Assembly: GCA_039804025.1 (NCBI GenBank)
Contig: JBDRZP010000004.1
Span: forward strand, 30,116 to 94,115
Source: a candidate division WOR-3 bacterium
GTDB taxonomy: Bacteria; Hydrothermota; Hydrothermia; Hydrothermales; JAJRUZ01
Length of the DNA stretch: 64,000 bases
Direction of reading: 5' to 3'
In this document: positions 34,396 to 44,004 of the stretch, one piece after another
How the letters are laid out: the number at the start of each line of letters is the position of its first letter
Position numbering within the stretch: position 1 is the stretch's first letter
Notes under the pieces: generated by a model
What the model saw: only the letters and a program-made list of their open reading frames with translations
Told to the model about the DNA's origin: nothing
Databases searched by the model: none
Position numbers and translations under genes: made by a program

Positions 34396-35319
34396 ATGAA
34401 AATAAAAGTGGCTGGTTGCGACATAGGTGGAACAAGAGTGAAATTTTGTTTATATGATGGCGAAAAATTCTTTGATGAAAAGGTATTTGAAATAAATCCT
34501 GAAGAAGATTTTTTAAAAGAAATAATTGAATTTTTAAATAAAATTGAAGGATTAAAAGCTATCGGTTTTGGAATTCCAGGTGTTATTGAAGAAGGTAACA
34601 TTTTAAGATTTGCTCCAAATCTTCCCTTCTTATTCGGAAAAAATCTTGATGAAGTTATAACAGATAGATTGAAAGTGAAAAAAGTTTTTTTTGATAATGA
34701 CTGTCATATGAATGCCTATGGGGAATGGAGACTTGGAAAAGCAAAGGGTCTTGAATGCTTCATATTTTTAACTCTTGGAACAGGTGTTGGAGGAGCAGTT
34801 TTCATTGAGGGGAAGTTGTTCAGGGGTTATAAAAATCTTGGAGCAGAATTTGGACATGTAACTGTTGACCCTGATGGACCTATATGTAACTGTGGAAATA
34901 GGGGTTGTCTTGAAGCTTTTGCTTCAAAAACAGGAATAAGGAATTTTCTTTATAAGAAAAAGAAGGAGGGAGTTGAACATATTTTAACAAGAAATCCTTT
35001 AAAAGTAGAACCTGAAGCAGTTTATGAAATGGCAAAAAAGGGGGATACTTTAGCAATTGAATGTTTTAAAAATTTAGGATGGGCACTTGGAATAGCACTA
35101 TCTGATTTTGCAAAGGTATTTTCACCACAAAAATTTATAATAGGCGGAGGGATTTCAAATGCTTTTGAAATTTTTTATCCCTTTATTCTTGAAGAGTATT
35201 CTTTAAGGGTTCCCCATTATCTTTTGAATATAAAAATTGAAATGGCTGATCTAAAGGATAAAGCAGGTATGTATGGTGCCTCTCTATACGCCTATGATTC
35301 AATTCTTAAAGAAAAATAA
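34396..35319 (+). CDS. ROK-family sugar kinase
   Basis: 307 residues from the ATG at 34396 (the in-frame start 8 codons earlier lies across the promoter). It begins VAGCDIGGTRVKF (phosphate loop), continues with IGFGIPGVIEE, TLGTGVGGAVFIEGKLF, EFGHVTVDPDGP and the zinc-binding CNCGNRGCLEAFAS that defines ROK proteins. Likely a glucokinase or related hexose kinase. The glycosyltransferase-like gene downstream starts inside its 3' end. Confidence 0.93.
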   Translation: MKIKVAGCDIGGTRVKFCLYDGEKFFDEKVFEINPEEDFLKEIIEFLNKIEGLKAIGFGIPGVIEEGNILRFAPNLPFLFGKNLDEVITDRLKVKKVFFDNDCHMNAYGEWRLGKAKGLECFIFLTLGTGVGGAVFIEGKLFRGYKNLGAEFGHVTVDPDGPICNCGNRGCLEAFASKTGIRNFLYKKKKEGVEHILTRNPLKVEPEAVYEMAKKGDTLAIECFKNLGWALGIALSDFAKVFSPQKFIIGGGISNAFEIFYPFILEEYSLRVPHYLLNIKIEMADLKDKAGMYGASLYAYDSILKEK

Positions 35320-36766
35320 ATTATCTATAATTTTTCTTTTTGTTTTATTTTTATCAGGAATAATCTTTATAGAAAAATATCCCCATTCAACATTTCATTT
35401 AACAAGTGATAGCTATGAGTATGCTAACATTGCAAAAAATTTAGTTTTAAAAAAGAATTTTTTTGTAAATAACATTTATGCCCTTCAACTTGCTTTTGAT
35501 TTTTCAAGGAAAATACCGGTTCCATCAATTTTAAGAATGCCACTTTATCCCCTTTCAATCTCAATTTTTTTCAAAATTTTTGGAATAAGTGATAAAACTA
35601 TTCTTTTAACAAGTTTTTTATTTTATATAATTTCAGGAATATTTCTTTTAATTTTTCTTGATATTTTTAAATTAGAAGATAGTATTAAAATTTTAACACT
35701 TATTTTTTTTATGTTAAACCCAATTTATCTTGATTTAACTTTTAAAGGATTATCAGAACCTTTTGCTGTTTCTTTATTTTTTTTATTTTTAATTTTTTTA
35801 TTTAAAGGTGAAAATTTAAAAGATTTTTTATTATCAGGTTTTTTTCTTTCTCTTTTTATTCTGACAAGATATTATATTTCCCTTTTATTTCTTTTCCCTG
35901 TTTTCTTTATTTTTTATAGAAATAAGGTAAGTATTAAAAACATAATTATTTTTCTTATTTCAGTTTTTTTACCGCTTTTACCCTGGCTTATAAGAATTTA
36001 TAAAATAACAGGTAATCCCTTTTTTAATCTCGGTTTTTATTCTCTTTATGGATTTGAATTTGCAAATATACCCTATAAAACTTCTTTGAATATAAGATTT
36101 TCTTCTTTTATTGAAAATAAAATTGATTCATTCTTTTTTTATTTAAAAAACCTTGATAAATTAACACCCTTTTATCTTTTTCCTTTTGCCTTTTTGTTTA
36201 AAAGTTCTGATGAAAATTTAAAAAACTTAAAAACTTTTCTAATATTATCTCTTTTAATATTTGCACCTATACTTGGATTTATAAATCCTGAACATCGCTT
36301 TCTACTTTATCTTTCACCTCTTATAATTCTTTTTTCTATATCTTTTTTAAATAATTTTAAAAGCTTTTTTAAATTTTTTGTAATTTTTACTTTAATTCTT
36401 ATAATTCATGAAAATAAAAATATCATTAAGGATTGTATAAAAAGAAATGAAAGTTTCCTTTTAAGTGAAAAAGTTTTAAAAGAAATTGAATCTCTAACAC
36501 CTCAAGATAAATTTTTAATAAGTAATGCTGATGCTCTTATAGGTTTTTACACTGGAAGAACATGTATATTCCCTCTAACATATTTTGAAGATTATGATTA
36601 TTTATTTAAACTTATTCCTGTCGATGGAATAATTATCTTTCAAGGAGTTTATAGACTCTTTTATATGAAATACAGTTTCAGGGATTATGAAGATTATTTA
36701 AAAAAAGAGTTTCCCTTTACAAAAAAGTTTCCTGATGGAACAGTTATTTACTTAAGAAGATATTAA
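35273..36766 (+). CDS. polytopic membrane glycosyltransferase (GT39/PMT-like)
   Basis: 497 residues with about ten hydrophobic segments. The large first loop (HSTFHLTSDSYEYANIAKNL) carries the acidic D..EY motif of the GT39/ArnT/GT-C superfamily, and RMPLYPLSISIFFKIFG follows as in dolichyl-phosphate-mannose-type transferases. The C-terminal soluble part is short. The start at 35273 has a nearby AGG and overlaps the ROK gene by 47 bases; a second ATG at 35294 is possible. Donor and acceptor are unknown. Confidence 0.8.
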   Translation: MVPLYTPMIQFLKKNKLSIIFLFVLFLSGIIFIEKYPHSTFHLTSDSYEYANIAKNLVLKKNFFVNNIYALQLAFDFSRKIPVPSILRMPLYPLSISIFFKIFGISDKTILLTSFLFYIISGIFLLIFLDIFKLEDSIKILTLIFFMLNPIYLDLTFKGLSEPFAVSLFFLFLIFLFKGENLKDFLLSGFFLSLFILTRYYISLLFLFPVFFIFYRNKVSIKNIIIFLISVFLPLLPWLIRIYKITGNPFFNLGFYSLYGFEFANIPYKTSLNIRFSSFIENKIDSFFFYLKNLDKLTPFYLFPFAFLFKSSDENLKNLKTFLILSLLIFAPILGFINPEHRFLLYLSPLIILFSISFLNNFKSFFKFFVIFTLILIIHENKNIIKDCIKRNESFLLSEKVLKEIESLTPQDKFLISNADALIGFYTGRTCIFPLTYFEDYDYLFKLIPVDGIIIFQGVYRLFYMKYSFRDYEDYLKKEFPFTKKFPDGTVIYLRRY

Positions 36767-37572
36767 TTTTCAAAATTTTTATAATATTTATTTGAGGAAA
36801 GGAAAAGGTCAAATAAAAAGGGAATATTATCATGCATTTTAGCAATTACTTTCCAGAGGGGTTTTATGTATATATTCTTTTTGCCTTTTTTAATACCTTC
36901 TATAATTTTTTCTGCAACTTTTTCTGAGTTAGACCACATCAATTTATTTTTTGAAACATTCTGGGCTCCAATTTTATTTATTGCATTTTTAAAAAAGTCT
37001 GATTCAAAGGGACCAGGATAAACACCAATAACTTTAATCCTAAAAGGTTTTAATTCCCTTCTTAAAGAATCAGTAAAACCGCGAACTGCAAATTTTGTTG
37101 CTGCATATATGCTCATATAGGGAGTTCCTACATATCCGGCAAGGGAGGAAACATTTACAATAATTCCTTTCCCCTGTTTTTTCATGTAGGGAATAACTTC
37201 TCTTGTTAAAAGAAAAACTCCTTTAACATTAAGGTCAAATAATTTTTGAAAATCTTCATCTGTTACATCTTCAATTTTTGAATATAAACCCATTCCAGCA
37301 TTGTTTATAAGACAATCTATACTGTCAAAACTTTCCAGTGCTACAAAAATAAAATTTTTAACACTGTTTTTATCGGTAACATCTAAAAAAGTGGTTATTA
37401 CCTTAACATTGAATTTTGAAAGAATTTCATCTTTAATATTTTCAAGAATTTCTCTTTTCCTTGAACCAATTAAAATATTACCGCCTTCTTTTGCAATTTT
37501 ATAAGCAAGTGCTTTTCCAAGACCTGAGGAAGCACCTGTTATTAAAAAATTTTTGTTTTTAAAATCTTTCAT
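36763..37572 (-). CDS. short-chain dehydrogenase/reductase
   Basis: 269 residues from the ATG at 37570-37572; a TTG four codons upstream is less likely. The N-terminal TGASSGLGKALA nucleotide loop, NNAGMG, the catalytic Ser in VNVSSLAGY and YAATK (Tyr, Lys) are those of classical SDRs; GSRK after beta-2 suggests NADP preference. The C-terminus is longer than usual (KPLWKVIAKMHDNIPFLFDLFLSS), as in DltE/short membrane-associated SDRs. It overlaps the recJ stop by 14 bases and the convergent glycosyltransferase by 4. Confidence 0.92.
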   Translation of the reverse strand: MKDFKNKNFLITGASSGLGKALAYKIAKEGGNILIGSRKREILENIKDEILSKFNVKVITTFLDVTDKNSVKNFIFVALESFDSIDCLINNAGMGLYSKIEDVTDEDFQKLFDLNVKGVFLLTREVIPYMKKQGKGIIVNVSSLAGYVGTPYMSIYAATKFAVRGFTDSLRRELKPFRIKVIGVYPGPFESDFFKNAINKIGAQNVSKNKLMWSNSEKVAEKIIEGIKKGKKNIYIKPLWKVIAKMHDNIPFLFDLFLSSNKYYKNFEN

Positions 37573-39226
37573 CTTTAATATCAAGATCTAAAATTTTAAA
37601 GGATAAATTTCTCTTTTTTGAATAATAATCAATTTCAGGTGTATAGATAACAGAAATTTTTGTTTTACCTGATATTATTCTATTATAAACATCAGGTCTT
37701 TCAGGAACAAAGGCTCTGAAAAATTTTCCATTTTTGCCTATGTAAAAATCAAGATGTTCATTTTTTCTAAGTTTGATGTCCCCCATGCAGAAAACTTCTT
37801 CTTCAAGAAAAACTGGTTTTTGATTACCTTCACCAAAGGGTTCAAGTTTTTCTATAACTTCTTTATAAAGATTTATATCCCATTCCTCTATAGGAAATTT
37901 TGCATCAATTTCAATTTCAGGTTCTAAATCTTCTTCTTTAACTAAAAGGGAAGTTATTGTATTTATTCTTTCTTCAAATTTTTCATAATCTTTTTTATAT
38001 ATCTTAAGACCTGCAGCACTTTTGTGTCCACCGTATTCAATAATTATGTCACTCAGTTTATCAAGTATTTCCATAAGATTTAAATTTTTTATCCCCCTTG
38101 CAGATCCTCTTAAAATATCTCCCTCCTCTGTGAAAACAATTGAAGGTCTTGAATATTTTTCAGTAATTTTTGATGATACAATTCCTATTACACCTGGATG
38201 AAAATCTTTACCTTTTACTACAATAAAGTAATCTTTATTTTTTTCTTCTTTCTCAATAATTGAAATAACTTCTTTCAATATTCTCTCCTGTTCCTTCTGT
38301 CTTTCTTTATTCAGTTTTTCGAGTTTCCTTGCTATTTCTATAACCTCTTCTCTTTCTTTAGAGACAAGGAGTTTAAATGATAAAATTGCATCACTTATTC
38401 TTCCTGCTGAATTTAATCTTGGAGCAAGGATAAAGGCAATATCCCTTGTTCTTAAATTTTCTTCTCTTCCAGAAATTTTTTTTAGTGCCCTAATTCCTAA
38501 CTTTTTTGATTTTTCTAATATTTTAATTCCAAGATAAGTAAAAACTCTGTTTTCAGATATAAGTGGAACAATATCAGCAACTGTTCCAAGAGCAACAAGA
38601 TCAAGGTCCCATAAAAGTTCTTTTATATCCTTTCCCATAATCTCATTAAAATAAAGTAAAAATTTAAATACAACTCCAACACCTGAAAGATACTTAAAAG
38701 GATAATTAATATGTGGATTTATTATTGAAAAGGCAGGAGGAAGTTCTTTTGAAGGAACATGGTGATCAGTAATAATAAGATCAATCCCATTTTTAAAAGC
38801 CCATTCTGCTGCTTCAAAAGCTCTTATTCCTGAATCAACGGTAATAACGAGTTTTGTGCCTTTATCTTTTAATTCCTTTAAACCTTCAATTTGAATACCG
38901 TAGCCCTCTTTTAAACGGTTCGGAAGTTTTACTTCTGGTTCTACCCCCAATTTTTTTAGATTTCTATATAAAAGCGCTCCACCTGTTATTCCATCTACAT
39001 CATAATCTAAATAAAGACCTATTTTTTCATTTTTTTCTATTGCTTCTTTTAACCTTATTGCTGATTCATGAACCCCTTTTAATTTAAAATGTGAGTATAT
39101 ATAGGAAAGTTCAGGATTTAAAAAACTTTCCTTATCCTCTATTCCTCTTATTTCAAGTAAAAAATTAAGTAAATTTTCCTTTGAAGGAATTCTATCTGTC
39201 TTTAAAAACCATCTCCTTTTTTTCAT
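37559..39226 (-). CDS. recJ: single-stranded-DNA-specific exonuclease RecJ
   Basis: 555 residues. DHH-superfamily motifs: YLDYDVDGITG (motif I), VITVDSGI (motif II), ITDHHVP (motif III, DHH), and LGTVADIVPL (motif IV), followed by the DHHA1 segment with EYGGHKSAAGLKI. RecJ degrades single-stranded DNA 5' to 3' in recombination and mismatch repair. Length is normal. It heads the recJ-SDR gene pair. Confidence 0.95.
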   Translation of the reverse strand: MKKRRWFLKTDRIPSKENLLNFLLEIRGIEDKESFLNPELSYIYSHFKLKGVHESAIRLKEAIEKNEKIGLYLDYDVDGITGGALLYRNLKKLGVEPEVKLPNRLKEGYGIQIEGLKELKDKGTKLVITVDSGIRAFEAAEWAFKNGIDLIITDHHVPSKELPPAFSIINPHINYPFKYLSGVGVVFKFLLYFNEIMGKDIKELLWDLDLVALGTVADIVPLISENRVFTYLGIKILEKSKKLGIRALKKISGREENLRTRDIAFILAPRLNSAGRISDAILSFKLLVSKEREEVIEIARKLEKLNKERQKEQERILKEVISIIEKEEKNKDYFIVVKGKDFHPGVIGIVSSKITEKYSRPSIVFTEEGDILRGSARGIKNLNLMEILDKLSDIIIEYGGHKSAAGLKIYKKDYEKFEERINTITSLLVKEEDLEPEIEIDAKFPIEEWDINLYKEVIEKLEPFGEGNQKPVFLEEEVFCMGDIKLRKNEHLDFYIGKNGKFFRAFVPERPDVYNRIISGKTKISVIYTPEIDYYSKKRNLSFKILDLDIKDERF

Positions 39227-39232
39227 TAATCT

Positions 39233-39745
39233 TTATTCCATTTTCAAATCCAGTTTTTCAAATTCCCTTTTTGAAAGCCTGTGGTCAAGATGATATAAAT
39301 CTGATGTTGATTTTTCTATTTTTTTAAGAGTGTCAAGAATTGTGAAAGTTTGATTTTCTTCCTCTACTTGTTCTTCTATGAACCAATGTAAGAAAATTTT
39401 TGTGGGGTAGTCATTGAGTTCTTCGGCCAATTTATAAAGTTCATGTATATTTTTTGTTATAAATTTCTCATGCTCATAAGCATCTTCAAAAGCTTCTTTA
39501 GGTGAATTCCATTCTGATTTTGGTTTTTCCAGTTTTTCAAGTTCAGGTTTTTCTCCTCTATCTGTTATGAATTCAAAAAACTTCATTGCATGACCAAGCT
39601 CTTCCCATGCCTGAATCTTCATCCATTTAGAAAAGCCTTTTAGGTTTTCTTTTTCAAACCAGGCAGCCATTGAAAGGTAAAGATAGGAGGAAAAAAATTC
39701 CCTCATCATCTGGTCATTTAAGGCTTTTAAAATTTTTTTATCCAT
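39233..39745 (-). CDS. ftn: bacterial non-heme ferritin
   Basis: 170 residues. Four-helix bundle with ferroxidase ligands: an E in helix A (REFFSSYLYLSMAAWFE), ExxH in QAWEELGHAMKFFEFI, E in helix C (DAYEHEKFITKNIHELYKLAEEL) and EEQVEEE in helix D. The motif layout and length match FtnA-type iron-storage cages. A Shine-Dalgarno (AAAGGAG) precedes the ATG. A hairpin with loop TTTAATT (39770-39782) overlaps the last codons of purD 24 bases upstream. Confidence 0.93.
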   Translation of the reverse strand: MDKKILKALNDQMMREFFSSYLYLSMAAWFEKENLKGFSKWMKIQAWEELGHAMKFFEFITDRGEKPELEKLEKPKSEWNSPKEAFEDAYEHEKFITKNIHELYKLAEELNDYPTKIFLHWFIEEQVEEENQTFTILDTLKKIEKSTSDLYHLDHRLSKREFEKLDLKME

Positions 39746-39763
39746 TTTAAACTCCTTTTAAAT

Positions 39764-41032
39764 TTAAAAGGGAATTAAACCCTTTTTGCCTATATCCTTC
39801 CTGTAATGCATACCTTCAAAATTTACAAAATTTACTCCTTCATAAGCTTTTTCAATTGATTCTAAAAGATTTTTCCCATAACCTAAAACTCCCATAACCC
39901 TTCCTCCGTTAGTGTAAAGTTTTCCATCAATTTCTTTTACACCAGCAAAAAAAACCTTTCTATCTTCGGAGTCAACTTTTTCCCATCCTTCTATCAATTT
40001 ACCCTTTTCATATTCCCCTGGATAACCTTTTGAGGCAAGAACCACATAAGTAGCGTAACCTTCCCTGAATCTAAGTTTTTTTAATTTACCAACTTTAAAT
40101 TCTCTTGTAAGCTCCATAATTTCAAATAGATCTGTGTCAAGAAGATATAGAAGAACTTCTCCCTCTGGATCCCCCATTCTCACATTATATTCAAGAACAT
40201 AAGGACCCTTTTCTGTAAGCATAAGTCCAAAATAAAGAAAGCCCTGATATTCAAATCCTCTATTAACCATTCCCTTAATAGTTCTTTTAATAATCTTTTC
40301 CTCAATTTCTTCTAATAGGGACTCTTTCACAAAGGGGCAAGGTGCATAGGCTCCCATACCACCTGTATTTGGACCCTCGTCATTATCAAATACTCTCTTG
40401 TGATCCTGGGAAGGAATAAAACTTAAATATTCATCACCGCTTACTGAAATAATAAGAGAAATTTCAATTCCTTCAAGAAAATCCTCTATTACACATAAAT
40501 TTCCTGCTTCTCCGAAGACTTTTTCCTCCATAATTTTTTTAACTGCTTCATGGGCTTCTTCCTCATTTTTACATACAATGCTTCCTTTTCCGAGTGCAAG
40601 ACCACTTGCTTTTACTACAAGAGGTGCTTTCCTTTTTTCAATATACTTATGTGCTTTGGAGGATTCATCAAAAATTTCAAAATTAGCAGTTGGTATTCCG
40701 TATTCAGCCATAAATTCTTTGGCAAAAGTTTTTTCCCCTTCTAAGAGTGCTTCTTTTTTTGATGGTCCGTATACAAAGGCAGTATCTTTGAGATAATCCT
40801 TGATACCCTTTACAAGAGGCTCTTCAGGTCCAACTAAAACATATTTTATTTTTTCCCTTTCTAAAAATTCTTTAATTTTTTCGAAGTCAATCTTAATTTG
40901 AGGAAAAATTTTCATACCTTCCTTCATTCCATCATTTCCAGGGATCACATAGACATCGTATCCCTTTTTAATAAGTGAGTAAGAAAGAGCATGTTCCCTT
41001 GCACCGCTTCCAATTACAAGAATTTTTTCCAT
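39764..41032 (-). CDS. purD: phosphoribosylamine--glycine ligase
   Basis: 422 residues. ATP-grasp enzyme of purine synthesis. Visible blocks: ILVIGSGAREHALSYSL at the start, the VGPEEPLVKGI block, KASGLALGKGSIV, SFIPSQDHKRVFDNDEGPNTGGMGAYAP, and the metal-binding VLEYNVRMGDPEGEVLL. Length is normal. The minus-strand TAAAAT (41040-41045) is 7 bases from the ATG, indicating a leaderless mRNA, opposite a similar promoter for the phosphohexomutase. Confidence 0.97.
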   Translation of the reverse strand: MEKILVIGSGAREHALSYSLIKKGYDVYVIPGNDGMKEGMKIFPQIKIDFEKIKEFLEREKIKYVLVGPEEPLVKGIKDYLKDTAFVYGPSKKEALLEGEKTFAKEFMAEYGIPTANFEIFDESSKAHKYIEKRKAPLVVKASGLALGKGSIVCKNEEEAHEAVKKIMEEKVFGEAGNLCVIEDFLEGIEISLIISVSGDEYLSFIPSQDHKRVFDNDEGPNTGGMGAYAPCPFVKESLLEEIEEKIIKRTIKGMVNRGFEYQGFLYFGLMLTEKGPYVLEYNVRMGDPEGEVLLYLLDTDLFEIMELTREFKVGKLKKLRFREGYATYVVLASKGYPGEYEKGKLIEGWEKVDSEDRKVFFAGVKEIDGKLYTNGGRVMGVLGYGKNLLESIEKAYEGVNFVNFEGMHYRKDIGKKGLIPF

Positions 41033-41087
41033 AATTTATATTTTAATATAAACTCCTTTTAATTTTTCTTTTTATGGTTTTTTATTT

Positions 41088-41093
41088 TAAAAT
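41088..41093 (+). promoter_or_regulatory. -10 box of a leaderless phosphohexomutase-operon promoter
   Basis: TAAAAT, 6 bases, ATG at 41100. Faces the purD promoter in a 67-base divergent gap. Confidence 0.5.
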
Positions 41094-41099
41094 AAATCT

Positions 41100-42485
41100 A
41101 TGAAAATAAATCCCTTTATTTTCCGGGAATATGATATAAGAGGTATTGCTGATGAAGATTTAAAGGATGAGAATATCTGGCACATAGGTAAGGCGATTGC
41201 AAGTTATATAATCTCTAAAGGTGGTAAAACTATATCTCTTGGAAGAGATGCAAGACTTTCTTCTCCAAGAATACATGAAGTTCTTCTTGATGCTTTTTTG
41301 AAATCTGGTTTAAATGTCATTGATATAGGTATGGTTCCAACACCCCTTTTATATTTTTCAGTTTTTAAATTCGGTCTTGATGGGGGAATTGAAATTACAG
41401 GAAGTCATAATCCAAAGGAATTTAACGGTATAAAAATAATGTGTGGAAAAGAAACAATCTATGGTAAGGAAATTCAAAAAATAAGAGAAATAATTGAAAA
41501 GGGGGAATATTCAGAGGGCCATGGTAAAAGATGGATAAGAGAAGATATAGTTTATGAATATATTAAGGAAATAAAGGAAAGAGTTAGAATATGGGATCCT
41601 GAGAAATATAGAATTCTCGTTGACCCTGGTAACGGAACCTGTGGGCCTGTAATTGAAAAGCTCTATAAGGAATTTAAAATAAGTTTTAAGGGAATTTATA
41701 TGGAGCCGGATGGCAATTTTCCAAATCATCTTCCTGACCCTACTGTGGAAAAGTATATGGAAGACCTTAAAAAATTTATGAGGGAGGAAAAGAATTTTAC
41801 AGCAGGTTTTGGCTTTGACGGTGATGGTGATAGATTTGGAGTGATTGATGAGAAATTGAGAATAATTTATGGAGATAAAATCCTTGCTATTCTTTCAAAG
41901 AAGGTTCTTGAGGAAAGAAGAGGCAGTAAAATTATATTTGATGTTAAATGTTCTCAGGGGGTTTATGAGTATATTAAAAAATTAGGTGGAGAGCCTATTA
42001 TCTGGAAAACAGGGCATTCTCTAATAAAGGCAAAATTAAGGGAGGAAAATGCTCCCATTGCCGGTGAGATGTCAGGGCACCTTTTCTTCAATGATAGATT
42101 TTTTGGTTTTGATGATGCAATTTATGCTTCTTTAAGATTTATTGAGGTGCTTGATACTTTTGGAAAAAAAGTTTCAGAACTTGTTGATGAAATACCTTAC
42201 TATTATTCAACACCTGAAATAAGAGTTGATTGTCCTGATGAGTTCAAGTTTAAAGTTGTTGAAAAACTTAAAAAGAAGTTTTCTAAGAAGTATAAGATAA
42301 TGGATATTGATGGAGTTAGAATAAATTTTCCTGATGGTTTTGGTCTTGTGAGAGCTTCTAATACTCAACCTGTTCTTGTTTTAAGATTTGAAGGGAAAAC
42401 TCCTGAAAGGATGGAAGAAATAAAAAATTTAATTCTTGAAGAACTTTCAAAATTTGAAGAAGTCAAAATAGGTTCAATTCCTTAA
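41100..42485 (+). CDS. phosphomannomutase/phosphoglucomutase
   Basis: 461 residues. Domain markers in order: FREYDIRGIAD, SLGRDARLSSP, the phosphoserine loop ITGSHNPKEFNGIK, the metal loop FGFDGDGDRFGVID, GEMSGHLFF (sugar-binding) and the C-terminal phosphate loop VRASNTQPVLVLR. SNTQP rather than SGTEP favours phosphomannomutase/phosphoglucomutase over glucosamine mutase. It heads an operon with bactofilin and a glycosyltransferase, so it may supply sugar-1-phosphate for surface glycans. Confidence 0.93.
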   Translation: MKINPFIFREYDIRGIADEDLKDENIWHIGKAIASYIISKGGKTISLGRDARLSSPRIHEVLLDAFLKSGLNVIDIGMVPTPLLYFSVFKFGLDGGIEITGSHNPKEFNGIKIMCGKETIYGKEIQKIREIIEKGEYSEGHGKRWIREDIVYEYIKEIKERVRIWDPEKYRILVDPGNGTCGPVIEKLYKEFKISFKGIYMEPDGNFPNHLPDPTVEKYMEDLKKFMREEKNFTAGFGFDGDGDRFGVIDEKLRIIYGDKILAILSKKVLEERRGSKIIFDVKCSQGVYEYIKKLGGEPIIWKTGHSLIKAKLREENAPIAGEMSGHLFFNDRFFGFDDAIYASLRFIEVLDTFGKKVSELVDEIPYYYSTPEIRVDCPDEFKFKVVEKLKKKFSKKYKIMDIDGVRINFPDGFGLVRASNTQPVLVLRFEGKTPERMEEIKNLILEELSKFEEVKIGSIP

Positions 42486-42501
42486 AAAATTAGAATAAAA
42501 G

Positions 42502-42882
42502 ATGAATAAAGAACCAACACCACAGGTAGATACCCATATAGGTGAAACTACATATCTAAAAGGTGAAATAAAAGCAAAAGGAGGAATAAGGATTGATGGA
42601 GAATTTGAAGGAAACATTGAAACAAAGGATATATTGATTATAGGCTTAAGTGGAAAAGTTAGAGTACAAGAAGCTAAGGCAAAAAATGTAAAAATTGGGG
42701 GGATTTTTTCAGGTAAATTAACTGTTGAGGGAAAAGCACACCTGGAAAAGAGTGCAAGATTTGATGGTGAACTTTACTGTAAGGGACTTATTGTAGAAGA
42801 TGGTGTTATATTCAACGGGAAGTGTCTTATGGATGAAAAGATGGAAAAAATTAAAGAGGTAAAACATAAGGAAGAGAAATGA
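42502..42882 (+). CDS. bactofilin family cytoskeletal protein
   Basis: 126 residues. The core from about residue 11 to 110 has the repeating hydrophobic beta-helix pattern of bactofilins (TYLKGEIKAKGGIRIDGEFEGNI, GKVRVQEAKAKNVKIGGIFSGKL, ARFDGELYCKGLIVEDG). Short charged tails flank it. Bactofilins polymerise at the membrane and help place cell-wall or polysaccharide enzymes. The stop overlaps the glycosyltransferase start by 4 bases. Confidence 0.93.
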   Translation: MNKEPTPQVDTHIGETTYLKGEIKAKGGIRIDGEFEGNIETKDILIIGLSGKVRVQEAKAKNVKIGGIFSGKLTVEGKAHLEKSARFDGELYCKGLIVEDGVIFNGKCLMDEKMEKIKEVKHKEEK

Positions 42883-43754
42883 AATTTTCAGTAATTGTAG
42901 TTAATTTTAATAGCGGAGAATATCTTCCCTATACCTTACGTTCAATAAAATTAAATTTTGAAAATGTTAAAAATTTTGAAAGTGAGGTTATTGTGGTTGA
43001 TAATAATTCAACAGATAATTCTCTGGAAAAGGCAAAAAAATTTTTCCCTGAGTTTAAATATATTGAAAGTAAAAAAAATCTTGGCTATGGAGGGGGATGT
43101 AATCTTGGGTCTAAATATGCAAAGGGAGAGATACTTGTTTTTTCAAATGCAGATATAGTTATTCCAAAAGGGACTTTTGAAAAAATCGAAGAATATTTTA
43201 AAAAAGAAGAAAAATTAGGAATTTTAGGTCCAAGATTTGAATATCCTGATGGAAGTTTTCAACCCAGTTGTAGAAGGTATCCCAGGTTTAAGTATCTTTT
43301 GTTTGGAAGAAAATCAATAGGTTCTTTTATTTTTAAAAATAATCCTGTAACAAGAGAGTTTCTTTATCTTGATTTAGAAAAAGAAAATAAAGCCTGTGAG
43401 GTAGAGGGAGTTGTTGGTGCTTTTATGAGCATAAGAAGAGAAATTTTTAATTTAGTAGGTGGATTTGATGAAAGATTTTTTCTTTTTGCAGAAGATATTG
43501 ACCTATGTTTAAGAGTGAAGGAAAAGGGATATAAAATATTTTTTGCCCCTGATATAAGAATTGTGCACTTTCATGGTGGTTCAAGGAGATATTTAGGCTT
43601 AAAATCTGAACATTATTTAAGAAAATCAATTTTTAAATTTTTTAAAAAACATAATTCTATAAATCTTTTTTCAAGAATTATTTTAAATCTTGGGCTTATT
43701 ACATCAACAGCCTTATCCTCAGCGATTTCTCTTATTCACAAAAACGGTAAATAA
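42879..43754 (+). CDS. family 2 glycosyltransferase
   Basis: 291 residues. GT2 signature: FSVIVVNFNSGEYLPYTLRSI, VVDNNSTDNSLE, NLGYGGGCNLG, NADIVIPKGT (metal DxD position), then GAFMSIRREIFNLVGGFDERFFLFAEDIDLCLRVKEKGYKI, as in rhamnosyltransferases that extend surface glycans. The C-terminus has one hydrophobic segment (LNLGLITSTALSSAISL). Coupled to bactofilin (ATGA). The convergent neighbour starts 4 bases away. Confidence 0.93.
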   Translation: MKFSVIVVNFNSGEYLPYTLRSIKLNFENVKNFESEVIVVDNNSTDNSLEKAKKFFPEFKYIESKKNLGYGGGCNLGSKYAKGEILVFSNADIVIPKGTFEKIEEYFKKEEKLGILGPRFEYPDGSFQPSCRRYPRFKYLLFGRKSIGSFIFKNNPVTREFLYLDLEKENKACEVEGVVGAFMSIRREIFNLVGGFDERFFLFAEDIDLCLRVKEKGYKIFFAPDIRIVHFHGGSRRYLGLKSEHYLRKSIFKFFKKHNSINLFSRIILNLGLITSTALSSAISLIHKNGK

Positions 43755-43758
43755 AATT

Positions 43759-43974
43759 TTATAGTTCTTTCCTAAGTAAAAAAATAGTGAAAAGAGAAAG
43801 TGAAAAAAAGATTAAAATATTTAAATGTGTTTTGAATTCATAAAACTCAAAATAGGCACAAATTATTGAATAGAAAGAAAAAACACCCCATTTTTTTGAA
43901 CCGGATATAAATATTAAAACCAGAAAAAGGAAACCGAAAAAAATCCAAACAAGAGTTAAAGTAAGGTTATTCAT
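43759..43974 (-). CDS. small two-helix membrane protein, unrecognised
   Basis: 71 residues with hydrophobic segments at about 7-25 and 51-66, separated by KKWGVFSFYSIICAYFEFYEFK. No family recognised. The frame fills the gap between the glycosyltransferase and osmC-like genes. A TATAAT lies 2 bases before the ATG. It might be a real small membrane protein; evidence is only the open frame and hydrophobicity. Confidence 0.4.
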   Translation of the reverse strand: MNNLTLTLVWIFFGFLFLVLIFISGSKKWGVFSFYSIICAYFEFYEFKTHLNILIFFSLSLFTIFLLRKEL

Positions 43975-44004
43975 AAATTATAAAAATAATTTTAAAAAAT
44001 TTTG

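Noticed and set aside
34365..34601. Longer N-terminus of the M19 dipeptidase
   Set aside because: It is antisense to the start of the ROK gene and low in similarity; MEKIIFDLHQD is a natural start.
39770..39782. GGG-TTTAATT-CCC hairpin before the ferritin gene
   Set aside because: It encodes the last residues of PurD and may be coincidental; distance to the start (24) is slightly outside the group.
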